Below, in pieces: positions 51,840-59,587 of a stretch of 64,000 nucleotides of DNA (its first letter is position 1; the number at the start of each line of letters is the position of its first letter). A program made the translations under genes and the position numbers. The stretch comes from Acuticoccus sp051016205 (GTDB lineage Bacteria; Pseudomonadota; Alphaproteobacteria; Rhizobiales; Amorphaceae): positions 744,001 through 808,000 of the forward strand of contig CP136534.1 in the NCBI GenBank assembly GCA_051016205.1, read 5' to 3'. Below the pieces are notes generated by a model that made no database searches, had not been told where the DNA came from, and worked only from the letters and a program-made list of their open reading frames with translations.

Positions 51840-53930
51840 ATGCCCGGACCGTTCACTGCGCCCAAGGCCGCGCCAGATCACATGCCGACCATTGCCGAGA
51901 TCAGCGGCCGTGCGGCGCGGCGCGTGCTTGTGGCCACCCCCGTCGGTTGCCTCCTCATCATCTTGCTGCTCAACGTTCAGGACCTCGTCTCCAACCACCT
52001 CATCACTGAGAGCAAGGAGCGGTTTGCGCGGGCCGAAGCCGTCGCAGGCGAAATCCTCCTGGCGGACGAAATCCTCACGATGTCTGCCAATATGGCCGCC
52101 GCCACCGGTGAGGCCCGCTGGTCGGACCGCTTCCAGCACCACATTCCCGTCATGGACGATGCGATCGTGCGGGCAAAGGCACTCGCCCCGCCCGAGATTT
52201 CTGCCCGGTTCAGGGAAGCGACGGAACAAGCGAACGCTCTCCTGGTGGACGCTGACGTGGCAGCTTTGGGATTGGTGGCAGAGGGCAAGCGTGAGGCGGC
52301 GCTCGCCATGCTGTCCTCGGCTGACTACACCTACAACAAGTCCGTCCTCACCGAAGGCATCTCCACCTTTCTTGCTGCATTGACGCAGTTGAAGGCTGAC
52401 AGGGTGGCCCAGGTGAAGCTGTGGTCGTTCGTGGTGCGCTGGGTCATCGTGCTTGGCGGGCTGGGGCTGATCGGCGCCTTCGTGTTCGCGGCCTTCGCAA
52501 CGGCACGCAAGGCCGAAGAGTCGGTGATTTCTGCGCTGACCAGGCTCACCCCCGTCGACCCTTTGACCCAGCTTGCCAACCGCTATGCCCTTGACGATGC
52601 CCTTGCCAAAGAACTCACAAAACCGAGCGATGGCGAGGTGGCTGAGGACGACGGGTCAATCAAGGCGCTGATCGCCATCGACCTCAACGATTTCAAAGCC
52701 ATCAACGATACCCATGGCCACGGGGCGGGCGATGCCGCCTTGGTCCACGTTGCCATGAAGCTGAAGCAGGCCTTCCACGATGATTGCGTTGCCCGCGTCG
52801 GGGGCGATGAATTCGTGGTGCTGACCACCCGCCCACGTCCGTTGAAACGCATCATCGAGGACACGCGAACGGCACTTGGCGCCATGAGTGCCCCGTTCAT
52901 CTACGCCGAGCAGATGCTAAAGCTTGGGGCGAGCGCCGGCATCTGCCCCATTGAGGCGGACCAGTCGCCAGCCTCCCTTGCGAAAAATGCCGACGTTGCC
53001 CTTTACGCCGCAAAGGCCATGAAGGGGCGAGAGCCGACGCCGCTGCGCGTCTTCTCTCAGGATTTGGAGGCGGTCCAGAAGACCGACAGCTTGCTAAAGT
53101 CGCGCCTGTCCGACGCGCTGGAGGAGGCGCTTTTCGTGCCGTACTTCCAGCCCATCGTTGACATGCGTTCAGGCAAGCTGGTGGGGGCCGAAACACTCGC
53201 CCGCTGGTGCCCGAAGCACGGCCCCATGGTGCTGCCTGAAACTTTCCTGCCCAAGCTAGAGGAGATGGGCCGGCTTGAGGATATGACCTGGTCCATTCTT
53301 GAGCAGGCGTGCGAGGCGGCGGCCGATTGGCCGGAACCCTTGCCGTTTTCCGTCAACCTCCCCGCCACGCAGCTGAAGGACGGGTTTGCCGAGCGCACGG
53401 TCGCCCTTCTCAATCAGCACGGCATTGCCCCCGACAGGCTGAGTTTTGAGGTGGCAGACCCAGCCACACACCCCGCCGATCATGGGGCGGACAAGGTGCT
53501 GCGCACATTCCTGTCGGTGGGGATCGGCCTGACGCTCGACGACTTCGGCCGCGGCCACTCTCCCCTGGAAAACCTCATCGGGCTGCCTTTGGCGGGCATC
53601 AAGCTGGAACGGGCGTTCGTGTCGCAAATCGGTGTGGAGGAGGTGGAGCCTTCGGGCGGCGGGGTGGACATACGCACCCAGAAATTCGCCAAAGCGGTGG
53701 TGAAGATGGCCGTTCAGTTCGCTGGCGCGTGTGGTGTGCCTGTTATCGCAGCGGGGATCGAAACTCGCCAGCAGGCCGAATTGCTGCGCGCAGCTGGCTG
53801 TCAGCTGGGCCAGGGGTACTATTTCGCAGCGCCCATGCCCGCCTCCGTCTTCGCCGCGCAAATGGCCGAAGATGCGAGCTACGATACCGTCTTCTACGCC
53901 CCGTCCAGCCAGTTGCCGAGCGCCGCTTAG
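51840..53930 (+). CDS. membrane GGDEF/EAL protein, EAL site degenerate
   Basis: A 696-residue cyclic-di-GMP protein. Two membrane helices (about 28-47 and 198-221) bracket a helical periplasmic sensor (about 50-195). The GGDEF domain is intact at 321-325 with DLNDFKAINDTHGHGAGD before it; no RxxD inhibitory site precedes it. The EAL domain (about 430-675) reads ETL at 451-453; the catalytic Asn506, Glu537, Asp567-Asp568 and Lys588 are present, but AEGVE reads AAGIE (638 is Ala). It is probably a cyclase with an impaired phosphodiesterase or effector-binding EAL. Start ATG 51840 has GAGGGG upstream. Confidence 0.92.
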   Translation: MPGPFTAPKAAPDHMPTIAEISGRAARRVLVATPVGCLLIILLLNVQDLVSNHLITESKERFARAEAVAGEILLADEILTMSANMAAATGEARWSDRFQHHIPVMDDAIVRAKALAPPEISARFREATEQANALLVDADVAALGLVAEGKREAALAMLSSADYTYNKSVLTEGISTFLAALTQLKADRVAQVKLWSFVVRWVIVLGGLGLIGAFVFAAFATARKAEESVISALTRLTPVDPLTQLANRYALDDALAKELTKPSDGEVAEDDGSIKALIAIDLNDFKAINDTHGHGAGDAALVHVAMKLKQAFHDDCVARVGGDEFVVLTTRPRPLKRIIEDTRTALGAMSAPFIYAEQMLKLGASAGICPIEADQSPASLAKNADVALYAAKAMKGREPTPLRVFSQDLEAVQKTDSLLKSRLSDALEEALFVPYFQPIVDMRSGKLVGAETLARWCPKHGPMVLPETFLPKLEEMGRLEDMTWSILEQACEAAADWPEPLPFSVNLPATQLKDGFAERTVALLNQHGIAPDRLSFEVADPATHPADHGADKVLRTFLSVGIGLTLDDFGRGHSPLENLIGLPLAGIKLERAFVSQIGVEEVEPSGGGVDIRTQKFAKAVVKMAVQFAGACGVPVIAAGIETRQQAELLRAAGCQLGQGYYFAAPMPASVFAAQMAEDASYDTVFYAPSSQLPSAA

Positions 53931-54395
53931 AGCAGCCTGGGTCTCCTCAGACTCTGGTGCGGTTTGCGGTTAGATGGGGTATCTGATCGGGACAAAGCCT
54001 CACTAGAAATGGGTGTAGAGCATCACGTCCGCGTCCATCTGAACGCAGGTTGCTCGGGGCCCTTGATTGAGAGCGGATTTGATCGGCTTCGGCCGGCGGC
54101 GTCGAAACGGGCAACGACGTGCGTCGTCGCGTACCGTGCTCCTTGAGTGGCAGGCGACGCTTTCGTGGTTTTCGCGGGCGACAAGGGACCGGCAAGGGCA
54201 TCCCTGTGGTCCGCCCCGGAGAGGCAGCGCCGTCCTAAGGGCGTCCAGGAGGAACAGTCGGCAGCCTTGCAGCATGCGGTGACCGTCGTTACCTCGCCAC
54301 CTGCCTTGCAGCACCGCCGTCGTTTGCGTCACGGCCCTTGCGTCAGGCCGTCACCCGGCGGAAGCCTGCATCCGTGGGTCGTGGGTGCGACCCGC
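53931..54395. other. 465-base region without a recognised gene
   Basis: No convincing ORF, tRNA or small RNA is seen between the GGDEF/EAL stop and the TPR gene stop. Local frames on both strands lack family motifs. It starts with TTAGAGCAGCC, a short motif also near 42539 and 61439. Terminators for the two convergent genes would be expected here, but I could not identify a clear one. Confidence 0.5.
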
Positions 54396-55046
54396 CTAAG
54401 TCTCCGCCTCCTGCACCTCGATGACGAGGCGGTCCCGCCGCTCGCGCAGCTGCTCGAGGTGGGGGTGGACGGCCAGGGCCCTATCCATCACCGCAAGGGC
54501 GTCCTTCTTGCGGTCGATGGCCATCAAGATCATCGCCATGCCGGCAAGGGCGCCCCAGTGGCGGGGTTCGCGGCGCAGCACCTGCTCGATATCGGCAAGG
54601 GAGCGGCCGTAACTGCCATTCATGAAGTGAACGGTGGCGCGGCGATTCCAGCCTTCGGCAAACTCTGGACGCAGGCGCACGACACCGTCCAAAAGGTCAA
54701 GGGCGATGGCGTAGTTCTTGGCCCGCATGGCTTCGCCCGCCTGCAGCATCAACAGATCAACCGTGTCGCTGCCTGAGCGGTTCATCCGCCGCAGGATATG
54801 GCGGGCAATCCTGTCCGCGCGCCGCTTGGTGGTCGCCTTGGCAAGGCGGCCGAACATGAGGTCCAAACGCGCAGCGTTACGCTCCACCTCGGTGGAGGTG
54901 ACGCGGTCGCGTCGGTCTCGCCGGTCGCCTTTTTCACCGGCGTTGGCTTCAGGGGCGGGGCGAACGCTCTCGTTCACCGGAGCTTGTGCACCTGCGGGTC
55001 CCGCAAGCAGCAGTGCAAGCGTGATCAGTCCAGCAAATAACTTCAT
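54396..55046 (-). CDS. secreted tetratricopeptide-repeat protein of unknown function
   Basis: A 216-residue protein with a signal peptide (MKLFAGLITLALLLAGPAGA) then a charged linker and TPR-like helices (AKNYAIALDLLDGVVRLRPEFAEG, GSYGRSLADIEQVLRREPRHWG, KDALAVMDRALAVHPHLEQL). It probably acts as a periplasmic scaffold. Such a TPR protein downstream of rpmJ is common in alphaproteobacteria. I use ATG 55046; a GTG two codons earlier (55052) is possible. Confidence 0.85.
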   Translation of the reverse strand: MKLFAGLITLALLLAGPAGAQAPVNESVRPAPEANAGEKGDRRDRRDRVTSTEVERNAARLDLMFGRLAKATTKRRADRIARHILRRMNRSGSDTVDLLMLQAGEAMRAKNYAIALDLLDGVVRLRPEFAEGWNRRATVHFMNGSYGRSLADIEQVLRREPRHWGALAGMAMILMAIDRKKDALAVMDRALAVHPHLEQLRERRDRLVIEVQEAET

Positions 55047-55211
55047 CCCCACAGTGTGTGGTCACGTGGGGAAGGGGTCAAACGCCCAATCGTCGCAATT
55101 GCGTGATCTGTGGAATGCCGGTTGGTGCACGGTCATTCGACCAACCCCGACCGCAGCCAACCCTTCAGCCCGAAACGAACGGACCGGGCGTGCTTGGATG
55201 CCTTTGTGGCG

Positions 55212-55337
55212 CTAGCCCTGGCGCGCTTTGTAACGCGGGGCCTTCTTATTGATGATGTAAACGCGGCCCCGGCGGCGAACCAGCTTGTTGTTGCGGTCGC
55301 GCAGCATGAGGGCCTTGAGCGAGTTCTTGACTTTCAT
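55212..55337 (-). CDS. rpmJ: 50S ribosomal protein L36 (zinc-free form)
   Basis: A 41-residue ribosomal protein: MKVKNSLKALMLRDRN at the start, then VVRRRG-like VRRRGRVYIINK and the conserved end PRYKARQG. No cysteines are present, so this is the zinc-independent (C-minus) form typical of alphaproteobacteria. Its leader contains a complete terminator hairpin (55365-55394) 28 bases before the ATG, and the best promoter is upstream of that hairpin. Confidence 0.95.
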   Translation of the reverse strand: MKVKNSLKALMLRDRNNKLVRRRGRVYIINKKAPRYKARQG

Positions 55338-55364
55338 GGCTCTCGACCGTCGCTTCCTGGCACG

Positions 55365-55394
55365 AAAAAATACGGCGCGGTTCCCCCGCGCCGT
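55365..55394 (-). terminator. strong terminator between minE and rpmJ, possibly an rpmJ attenuator
   Basis: On the minus strand ACGGCGCGG/CCGCGCCGT form a perfect 9-base stem with a five-base loop, followed by ATTTTTT. It lies 47 bases after the minE stop and 28 before the rpmJ ATG. It ends the min transcript but also sits in the leader of any transcript started from the promoter at 55406-55435. Confidence 0.85.
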
Positions 55395-55405
55395 TTGTCC
55401 GTCAT

Positions 55406-55435
55406 CACATAGGGAGCCAAGGGCACCCCTGTCAA
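55406..55435 (-). promoter_or_regulatory. candidate rpmJ promoter
   Basis: On the minus strand a perfect TTGACA (55435-55430) is followed after 17-18 bases by CTATGT/TATGTG. The start would fall near 55400, upstream of the terminator hairpin and about 65 bases before the rpmJ ATG. No comparable -35 is visible between the hairpin and rpmJ. Confidence 0.55.
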
Positions 55436-55440
55436 GCGTG

Positions 55441-55725
55441 TCAGGCGGTGGCCGCCATCCTCACAGGGTCGCCGTTCTCGTCCTTCAGCGGCAACTCCAC
55501 CTCCACCTCCAGCATGGAGACGTCGTCGCCGCGATCCATTTTCACGTTCACCTTGTCGCGCTGCACAGGCATATGCTTGGAGATGACGGCGAGGATCTCC
55601 TCGCGCAGCGTCGCCAACAGCTCCGAGTTGCCGTACGAGGATCGCTCGTGCGCAAGGATGATCTGCAAGCGCTCCCGCGCCACCGGCGCGGAGTTCTTGC
55701 GTCGGAAGATCTCGAACAAACTCAT
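55441..55725 (-). CDS. minE: cell division topological specificity factor MinE
   Basis: MinE drives MinD oscillation and confines MinC inhibition to the poles. The N-terminal MinD-binding segment is MSLFEIFRRKNSAPVARERLQ, and the dimerisation domain follows (ILAVISKHMPV, LEVEVELP). Length is 94 residues, normal. Its start overlaps the minD stop by four bases. Confidence 0.96.
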   Translation of the reverse strand: MSLFEIFRRKNSAPVARERLQIILAHERSSYGNSELLATLREEILAVISKHMPVQRDKVNVKMDRGDDVSMLEVEVELPLKDENGDPVRMAATA

Positions 55726-56537
55726 GCCGCCTTCCTTGAGAAGAACTTACCGAACAATCCGCGCTTGTCGGTGGGGATCTCCAGGGCCACCGTCTCACCC
55801 ATCAAGCGACGCGCGGCATCGCTGTAGGCTTTGCTGGGTGCCGAGGCGGGCGAGCCCAGCGTGACGGGCATGCCAAGGTTGGAGGCGCGCAGCACCTCCT
55901 GGCTTTCAGGCACCACCGTCAAAAGCGGAATGGACAAGATCTCAAGGACATCGTCCACCTTCAGCATCTCGCCACGCTCGGCCCGGCCGGGATCGTAGCG
56001 GGTGAGGAGGAGATACTTTTCGATCCTCTCGTCGTTCTCCGCCTTCATGGTCTTTGAATCCAGAAGGCCGATGATCCTGTCGGAATCGCGCACGGACGAG
56101 ACCTCGGGATTGGTCACCACAATGGCAACGTCGGCGTGGCGCATGGCAAGGGTGGCGCCGCGCTCGATCCCCGCAGGGCTGTCGCACAGGATGAAGTCGA
56201 ACTTTTCCTTCAGCTCGCCGATCACCGTTGCAACGCCTTCTTCGGTGAGGGCGTCCTTGTCGCGGGTCTGCGAGGCCGGCAGGAGCGACAGGTTCTCGAT
56301 GCGCTTGTCGCGGATCAGCGCTTGGTTGAGCTTGGCCTCACCGTTGACGACGTTGATGAGGTCGAAGACCACGCGCCGCTCGGCCCCCATCACGAGGTCG
56401 AGGTTCCTGAGGCCCACATCGAAATCCACGATCGCGACATTCTTGCCGGTCTTGGCGAGTGCGGCACCGAGGGCGGCCGTGGTCGTCGTCTTGCCGACCC
56501 CACCCTTGCCGGACGTGACAACCAGGACTTTCGCCAT
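55722..56537 (-). CDS. minD: septum site-determining ATPase MinD
   Basis: A membrane-associated ParA-like ATPase that recruits MinC. The deviant Walker A GKGGVGKTTTTAAL is at about 10-23, and the start at ATG 56537 gives 271 residues. Other motifs are DFDVGLRNLDLVMGAERR and CDSPAGIERGA. The C-terminal amphipathic targeting helix KRGLFGKFFSRKAA is present. It lies four bases after the minC stop. Confidence 0.97.
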   Translation of the reverse strand: MAKVLVVTSGKGGVGKTTTTAALGAALAKTGKNVAIVDFDVGLRNLDLVMGAERRVVFDLINVVNGEAKLNQALIRDKRIENLSLLPASQTRDKDALTEEGVATVIGELKEKFDFILCDSPAGIERGATLAMRHADVAIVVTNPEVSSVRDSDRIIGLLDSKTMKAENDERIEKYLLLTRYDPGRAERGEMLKVDDVLEILSIPLLTVVPESQEVLRASNLGMPVTLGSPASAPSKAYSDAARRLMGETVALEIPTDKRGLFGKFFSRKAA

Positions 56538-56541
56538 CCCC

Positions 56542-57414
56542 TTATCCCTTTCCATTGAACGCGGCCATCTTGAGGGCGTCGCCGTCGAGCCATGCCTGGA
56601 CCGATTTGCCAATGCAGCTTCGGTCAAGGTCTTCAGCGGTCTTGTAGAGCCCGTCTATGGCGACGAGCTCGGCGTGGAGTGCGCGGCAGAAGATGCGCGC
56701 CGATCGGTTGCCGCTCGAGCCGGCGATGGCCCGCCCGCGCAGCGCGCCGTAAATGTGAATGGAGCCTGAGGCGACAATCTCCGACCCCGAGGCGACGGAA
56801 CCGATGACGGTCACATCGCCTGTCAGGTGCACGATGGATTGGCCCGAGCGCACCGGCTGATCGATGATCAATGCCTCTGACGTGGCCTGCGGCTCGTCCA
56901 CCGCCTTTTCCACCGCGGCGAGCGCTGCCTCTGCCACAGGATCTTTTGCAGACGCTTCCGTCGGCGCGTCCTCGCTCGCAGCTTTCGGCTCCGTTGTGGC
57001 GGCCTCTTCGGATGCATCTTCCGGCTGGGCTTCAGGCTTTGGCGCGGCCGCCGCTTCCAGCATCTCGGCCGAAGCCTGGGCGATGCTGGCGATCTCCCGC
57101 CCGCCTGTCAGGATCGGCGGAAGGCCGCGGGCATCGGCGCCCAGTTCCCCTGGCGTGCGCCCGTCCAGACCCATGATGGTGATGTGCCGTCGCTTCAGCT
57201 CCGTCACCATGTGCACAAGGTCTGGCCGGGTCGGCGGCATGGCGGAGATGTCCACCACCACGGGCCGTCCGGCAAAGAAGCCTGGCGAGCGTTTGGCGAA
57301 GGTGTCGAACTCCTCCAGCCAGTCCGCAATGGGCGGCGTCGGCAAGAGCACGAACGCCATGAAGGAGCGTCCTGAGAATCGGATCGAATGGCTCGAAGGT
57401 GTAGTTTGTTGCAC
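56542..57414 (-). CDS. minC: septum site-determining protein MinC
   Basis: The FtsZ-inhibiting member of the Min system, 290 residues. The N-terminal domain begins SIRFSGRSFMAFVLLPTPPI, supporting the GTG start at 57414 rather than the internal ATG. An Ala/Glu/Pro-rich linker covers about 110-180. The C-terminal beta-helix has VRSGQSIVHLTGDVTVIGSV and GRAIAGSSGNRSARIFCRAL. It begins the minCDE operon; a CtrA-like box and a GANTC site lie just upstream. Confidence 0.96.
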   Translation of the reverse strand: MQQTTPSSHSIRFSGRSFMAFVLLPTPPIADWLEEFDTFAKRSPGFFAGRPVVVDISAMPPTRPDLVHMVTELKRRHITIMGLDGRTPGELGADARGLPPILTGGREIASIAQASAEMLEAAAAPKPEAQPEDASEEAATTEPKAASEDAPTEASAKDPVAEAALAAVEKAVDEPQATSEALIIDQPVRSGQSIVHLTGDVTVIGSVASGSEIVASGSIHIYGALRGRAIAGSSGNRSARIFCRALHAELVAIDGLYKTAEDLDRSCIGKSVQAWLDGDALKMAAFNGKG

Positions 57415-57460
57415 GAGCGTAAACCCGGTTCCGCGATGTGACCAATGAAGCTGAACGCGG

Positions 57461-57486
57461 TAAATTTGGGGTTAACGTGTGATTCG
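57461..57486 (-). promoter_or_regulatory. CtrA-like box and GANTC site upstream of minC
   Basis: TAAA-N7-TTAAC at 57461-57476 differs by one base from the CtrA consensus TTAA-N7-TTAA(C). TGATTCG, a full match to the GcrA motif YGAKTCG, follows at 57480-57486 on the plus strand. Both lie 47-72 bases before the minC start. CtrA control of minCDE is known in Sinorhizobium. Confidence 0.55.
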
Positions 57487-57517
57487 GTGCGAGCCCCTTA
57501 TGTGCTCGTCCACAGTT

Positions 57518-57730
57518 TCACCGTGCAGGTGTGTGTGGCCCTTCCAAATCGGCCTCGGCCTCGTCCGTGCCCTCGGTATCGTCGTCGGGGACCGGGATTG
57601 CATAGTGGCCGCCGAGCCAGCGATGAAGGTCGATGTCGGCGCACCGTTTTGAGCAAAAAGGCCGCGCGTCCTGTGAGGACGGCTTGCTGCAAATGGGGCA
57701 GGGCTTGGGGCTAAAGGCTTGCGTGCCCAC
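57518..57730 (-). CDS. yacG: DNA gyrase inhibitor YacG
   Basis: A small zinc-ribbon protein of 70 residues that binds GyrB. The four cysteines are in CPICSKP and PFCSKRCADIDLHRWL. An acidic tail follows. Its GTG start shares one base with the maf stop, so the two are coupled. Confidence 0.94.
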   Translation of the reverse strand: MGTQAFSPKPCPICSKPSSQDARPFCSKRCADIDLHRWLGGHYAIPVPDDDTEGTDEAEADLEGPHTPAR

Positions 57731-58359
57731 TACGCCGCATCCGCTGTTTCGGCCCGCTTGAAGCCGTTGCCCACAAGAAGATGCTTGGCCTCATAAAGCG
57801 GCAGGCCGACCACGGAGGAGTAGGAGCCCACGACTTTTGTCACGAACGCGCCCGCGTAGCCTTGGATGGCGTAGCCACCAGCCTTGCCGTCCCACTCGCC
57901 GGTGGCAAGATAATCGGCGATTTCCGCCTCCGACAGGCGTTTCATGGTGATGCGCGTTTCCACCAGCCGCTCCCGAGGTTTGCCCTTGGGGGTGATGACG
58001 ACGACGCTCGTATAAACCTTGTGGCCGCGACCCGACAGGTTGCGCAGGCACGCCTGTGCCACGTCAAAGCTCTCGGCCTTGGGCATCACCCGCCGGCCGA
58101 CGGCCACCACGGTGTCGGCAGCCATCACGAACGTCGCACCAGGGTCCAGCACCTCGCGCACGCGCTCCCACGCAACGTCGGCCTTGGCACGGGCAAGGCG
58201 TGAAGCAAGGTCGGCGGGGCGCTCGTTTTTCAGGGGCGTCTCGTCGATATCGGCGGGCGACAGATGGTCAGGCGCCAGGCCGATTTGCTCAAGCAGCTGC
58301 AAACGTCGCGGCGAGCCGGACGCCAGCACCAAAATGCCGTTCCTGTCGCGTCGGGCCAT
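57730..58359 (-). CDS. maf: Maf-like nucleoside triphosphate pyrophosphatase
   Basis: Hydrolyses non-canonical or dTTP/UTP-type nucleotides to monophosphates. The N-terminal phosphate-binding motif is LASGSPRRLQLLEQIG (about 12-27), and AADTVVAVGRRVMPKAES (about 100) and GYAIQGYAGAFV are also typical. Length is 209 residues. It lies four bases after infA; in alphaproteobacteria the infA-maf-yacG order is standard. Confidence 0.95.
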   Translation of the reverse strand: MARRDRNGILVLASGSPRRLQLLEQIGLAPDHLSPADIDETPLKNERPADLASRLARAKADVAWERVREVLDPGATFVMAADTVVAVGRRVMPKAESFDVAQACLRNLSGRGHKVYTSVVVITPKGKPRERLVETRITMKRLSEAEIADYLATGEWDGKAGGYAIQGYAGAFVTKVVGSYSSVVGLPLYEAKHLLVGNGFKRAETADAA

Positions 58360-58363
58360 CGGC

Positions 58364-58582
58364 CTACTTGTAGCGGTACGTGATGCGACCCTTGGTAAGG
58401 TCGTACGGGGTCATCTCCACAAGGACCTTGTCGCCGGCCAGCACGCGGATGCGGTTCTTGCGCATCCTGCCTGCGGTGTGGGCGATGATTTCGTGGTCGT
58501 TTTCAAGCTTGACACGGAAGGTGGCATTGGGAAGCAATTCCGTCACCATCCCAGGGAACTCGAGGACTTCTTCTTTCGCCAT
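58364..58582 (-). CDS. infA: translation initiation factor IF-1
   Basis: The 72-residue OB-fold factor that occupies the ribosomal A site during initiation. The full sequence is typical: MAKEEVLEFPGMVTELLPNA, then HTAGRMRKNRIRVLAGDKV and LTKGRITYRYK. The ATG is preceded by a 71-base gap after the phosphatase gene that may hold a promoter. Confidence 0.98.
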   Translation of the reverse strand: MAKEEVLEFPGMVTELLPNATFRVKLENDHEIIAHTAGRMRKNRIRVLAGDKVLVEMTPYDLTKGRITYRYK

Positions 58583-58653
58583 GGGCGCCTTTTTCGGGTG
58601 GTTGAGTGCAGTGGCTTCGACAGGCTCGCACCAGATTTAAGTGGCCAAGCCCA

Positions 58654-59091
58654 TCATGCGTTCCAGCTCTTTACCGTTTCGCTGAACCTTTTGCGAATCT
58701 TTGCGTCAAGGGTGTCCCTACAGGCGCGGTAGCTGTCAAGGATCTGCGCGCGAGAGCCCTGCATGGTGGAGGGGTCGAACACCGGCCAATACTCCACCTG
58801 GAACGACTGTGTGCGCGCCAGATCGAGAACATGGTGGTGGGCTTCTGGCGCCAGCGTGACCACAAGGTCGAACCCTGTGTCGGCCAGCTCCTCCAACGTG
58901 CGCGGTCTGCGCCCGCTCACATCAAGGCCCCGTTCGCCCATCACCTCCACGACGAAAGGGTCTTGTGCGCCAGGGTCGACCCCTGCGGAGCGCGTGTAGA
59001 TGGAGGGGAAGGCCGCCCGTGTCAACGCTGCTGCCATCGGAGAGCGGATGGCGTTGTGTCGGCACACGAAAAGCACCGCCCCTGGCGCCAC
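58654..59091 (-). CDS. low-molecular-weight phosphatase family protein
   Basis: A 145-residue member of the arsenate reductase/low-molecular-weight tyrosine phosphatase fold. The Cys-x5-Arg-Ser loop is VCRHNAIRSP (Cys near residue 10). The Asp general acid is in FDPSTMQGS. The GTG start lies four bases after the UPF0262 stop. Tyrosine phosphatase versus arsenate reductase cannot be decided; the C-terminal resolving cysteine motifs of ArsC are not evident. Confidence 0.88.
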   Translation of the reverse strand: MAPGAVLFVCRHNAIRSPMAAALTRAAFPSIYTRSAGVDPGAQDPFVVEVMGERGLDVSGRRPRTLEELADTGFDLVVTLAPEAHHHVLDLARTQSFQVEYWPVFDPSTMQGSRAQILDSYRACRDTLDAKIRKRFSETVKSWNA

Positions 59092-59095
59092 GCCG

Positions 59096-59587
59096 TCAGC
59101 CTTTGAAATGAAGGGCGCAAATCAGCGTAAAAAGCCGGCGCGCCGTGTCGTGGTCGACGGCGATCTTCCCCTCGAGCCGCTCAGCCAGAATGCGCGAGCC
59201 TTCGTCGTGCACGCCCCGCCGTCCCATGTCGATGGCCTCGATCTGGCTGGGAGCGGCGCGCCTGATGGCGGTGAAATAGCTCTCGCAGATCAGGAAATAG
59301 TCCTTCACCACCTTCTTCAGAGGGTTGAGCGACAGGACGTGGGTGACGATGTGCTCACCGGGCTCGTCCAGAATCTGGAAAACGAGGCGGCCTTCAACGA
59401 TGGACAGATTCAACCTGTAAGGGCCGTCAGGGGCGCCGACAGGCTCAAACACGTTCTCTTCCAACAGGTCGTAGACGGCGACGGCGCGCTCATGCTCGAC
59501 GTCGGGATTGCCGCGCTCGATGGACGCCTCGTCCAGCGTGAGGGCGATCAGCCGCCCACGAGGGGTATGGTTTTCCTCACCGGCCAA
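59096..59587 (-). CDS. UPF0262 family protein
   Basis: A conserved alphaproteobacterial protein of unknown function. Typical family blocks are present: LIALTLDEASIERGNPDVEH, NLSIVEGRLVFQI and SLNPLKKVVKDYFLICESYF. The best start is TTG 59587 (163 residues), which overlaps the hisD stop by 11 bases and matches the family N-terminus; longer starts run well into hisD. No catalytic motif is visible. Confidence 0.88.
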   Translation of the reverse strand: MAGEENHTPRGRLIALTLDEASIERGNPDVEHERAVAVYDLLEENVFEPVGAPDGPYRLNLSIVEGRLVFQILDEPGEHIVTHVLSLNPLKKVVKDYFLICESYFTAIRRAAPSQIEAIDMGRRGVHDEGSRILAERLEGKIAVDHDTARRLFTLICALHFKG

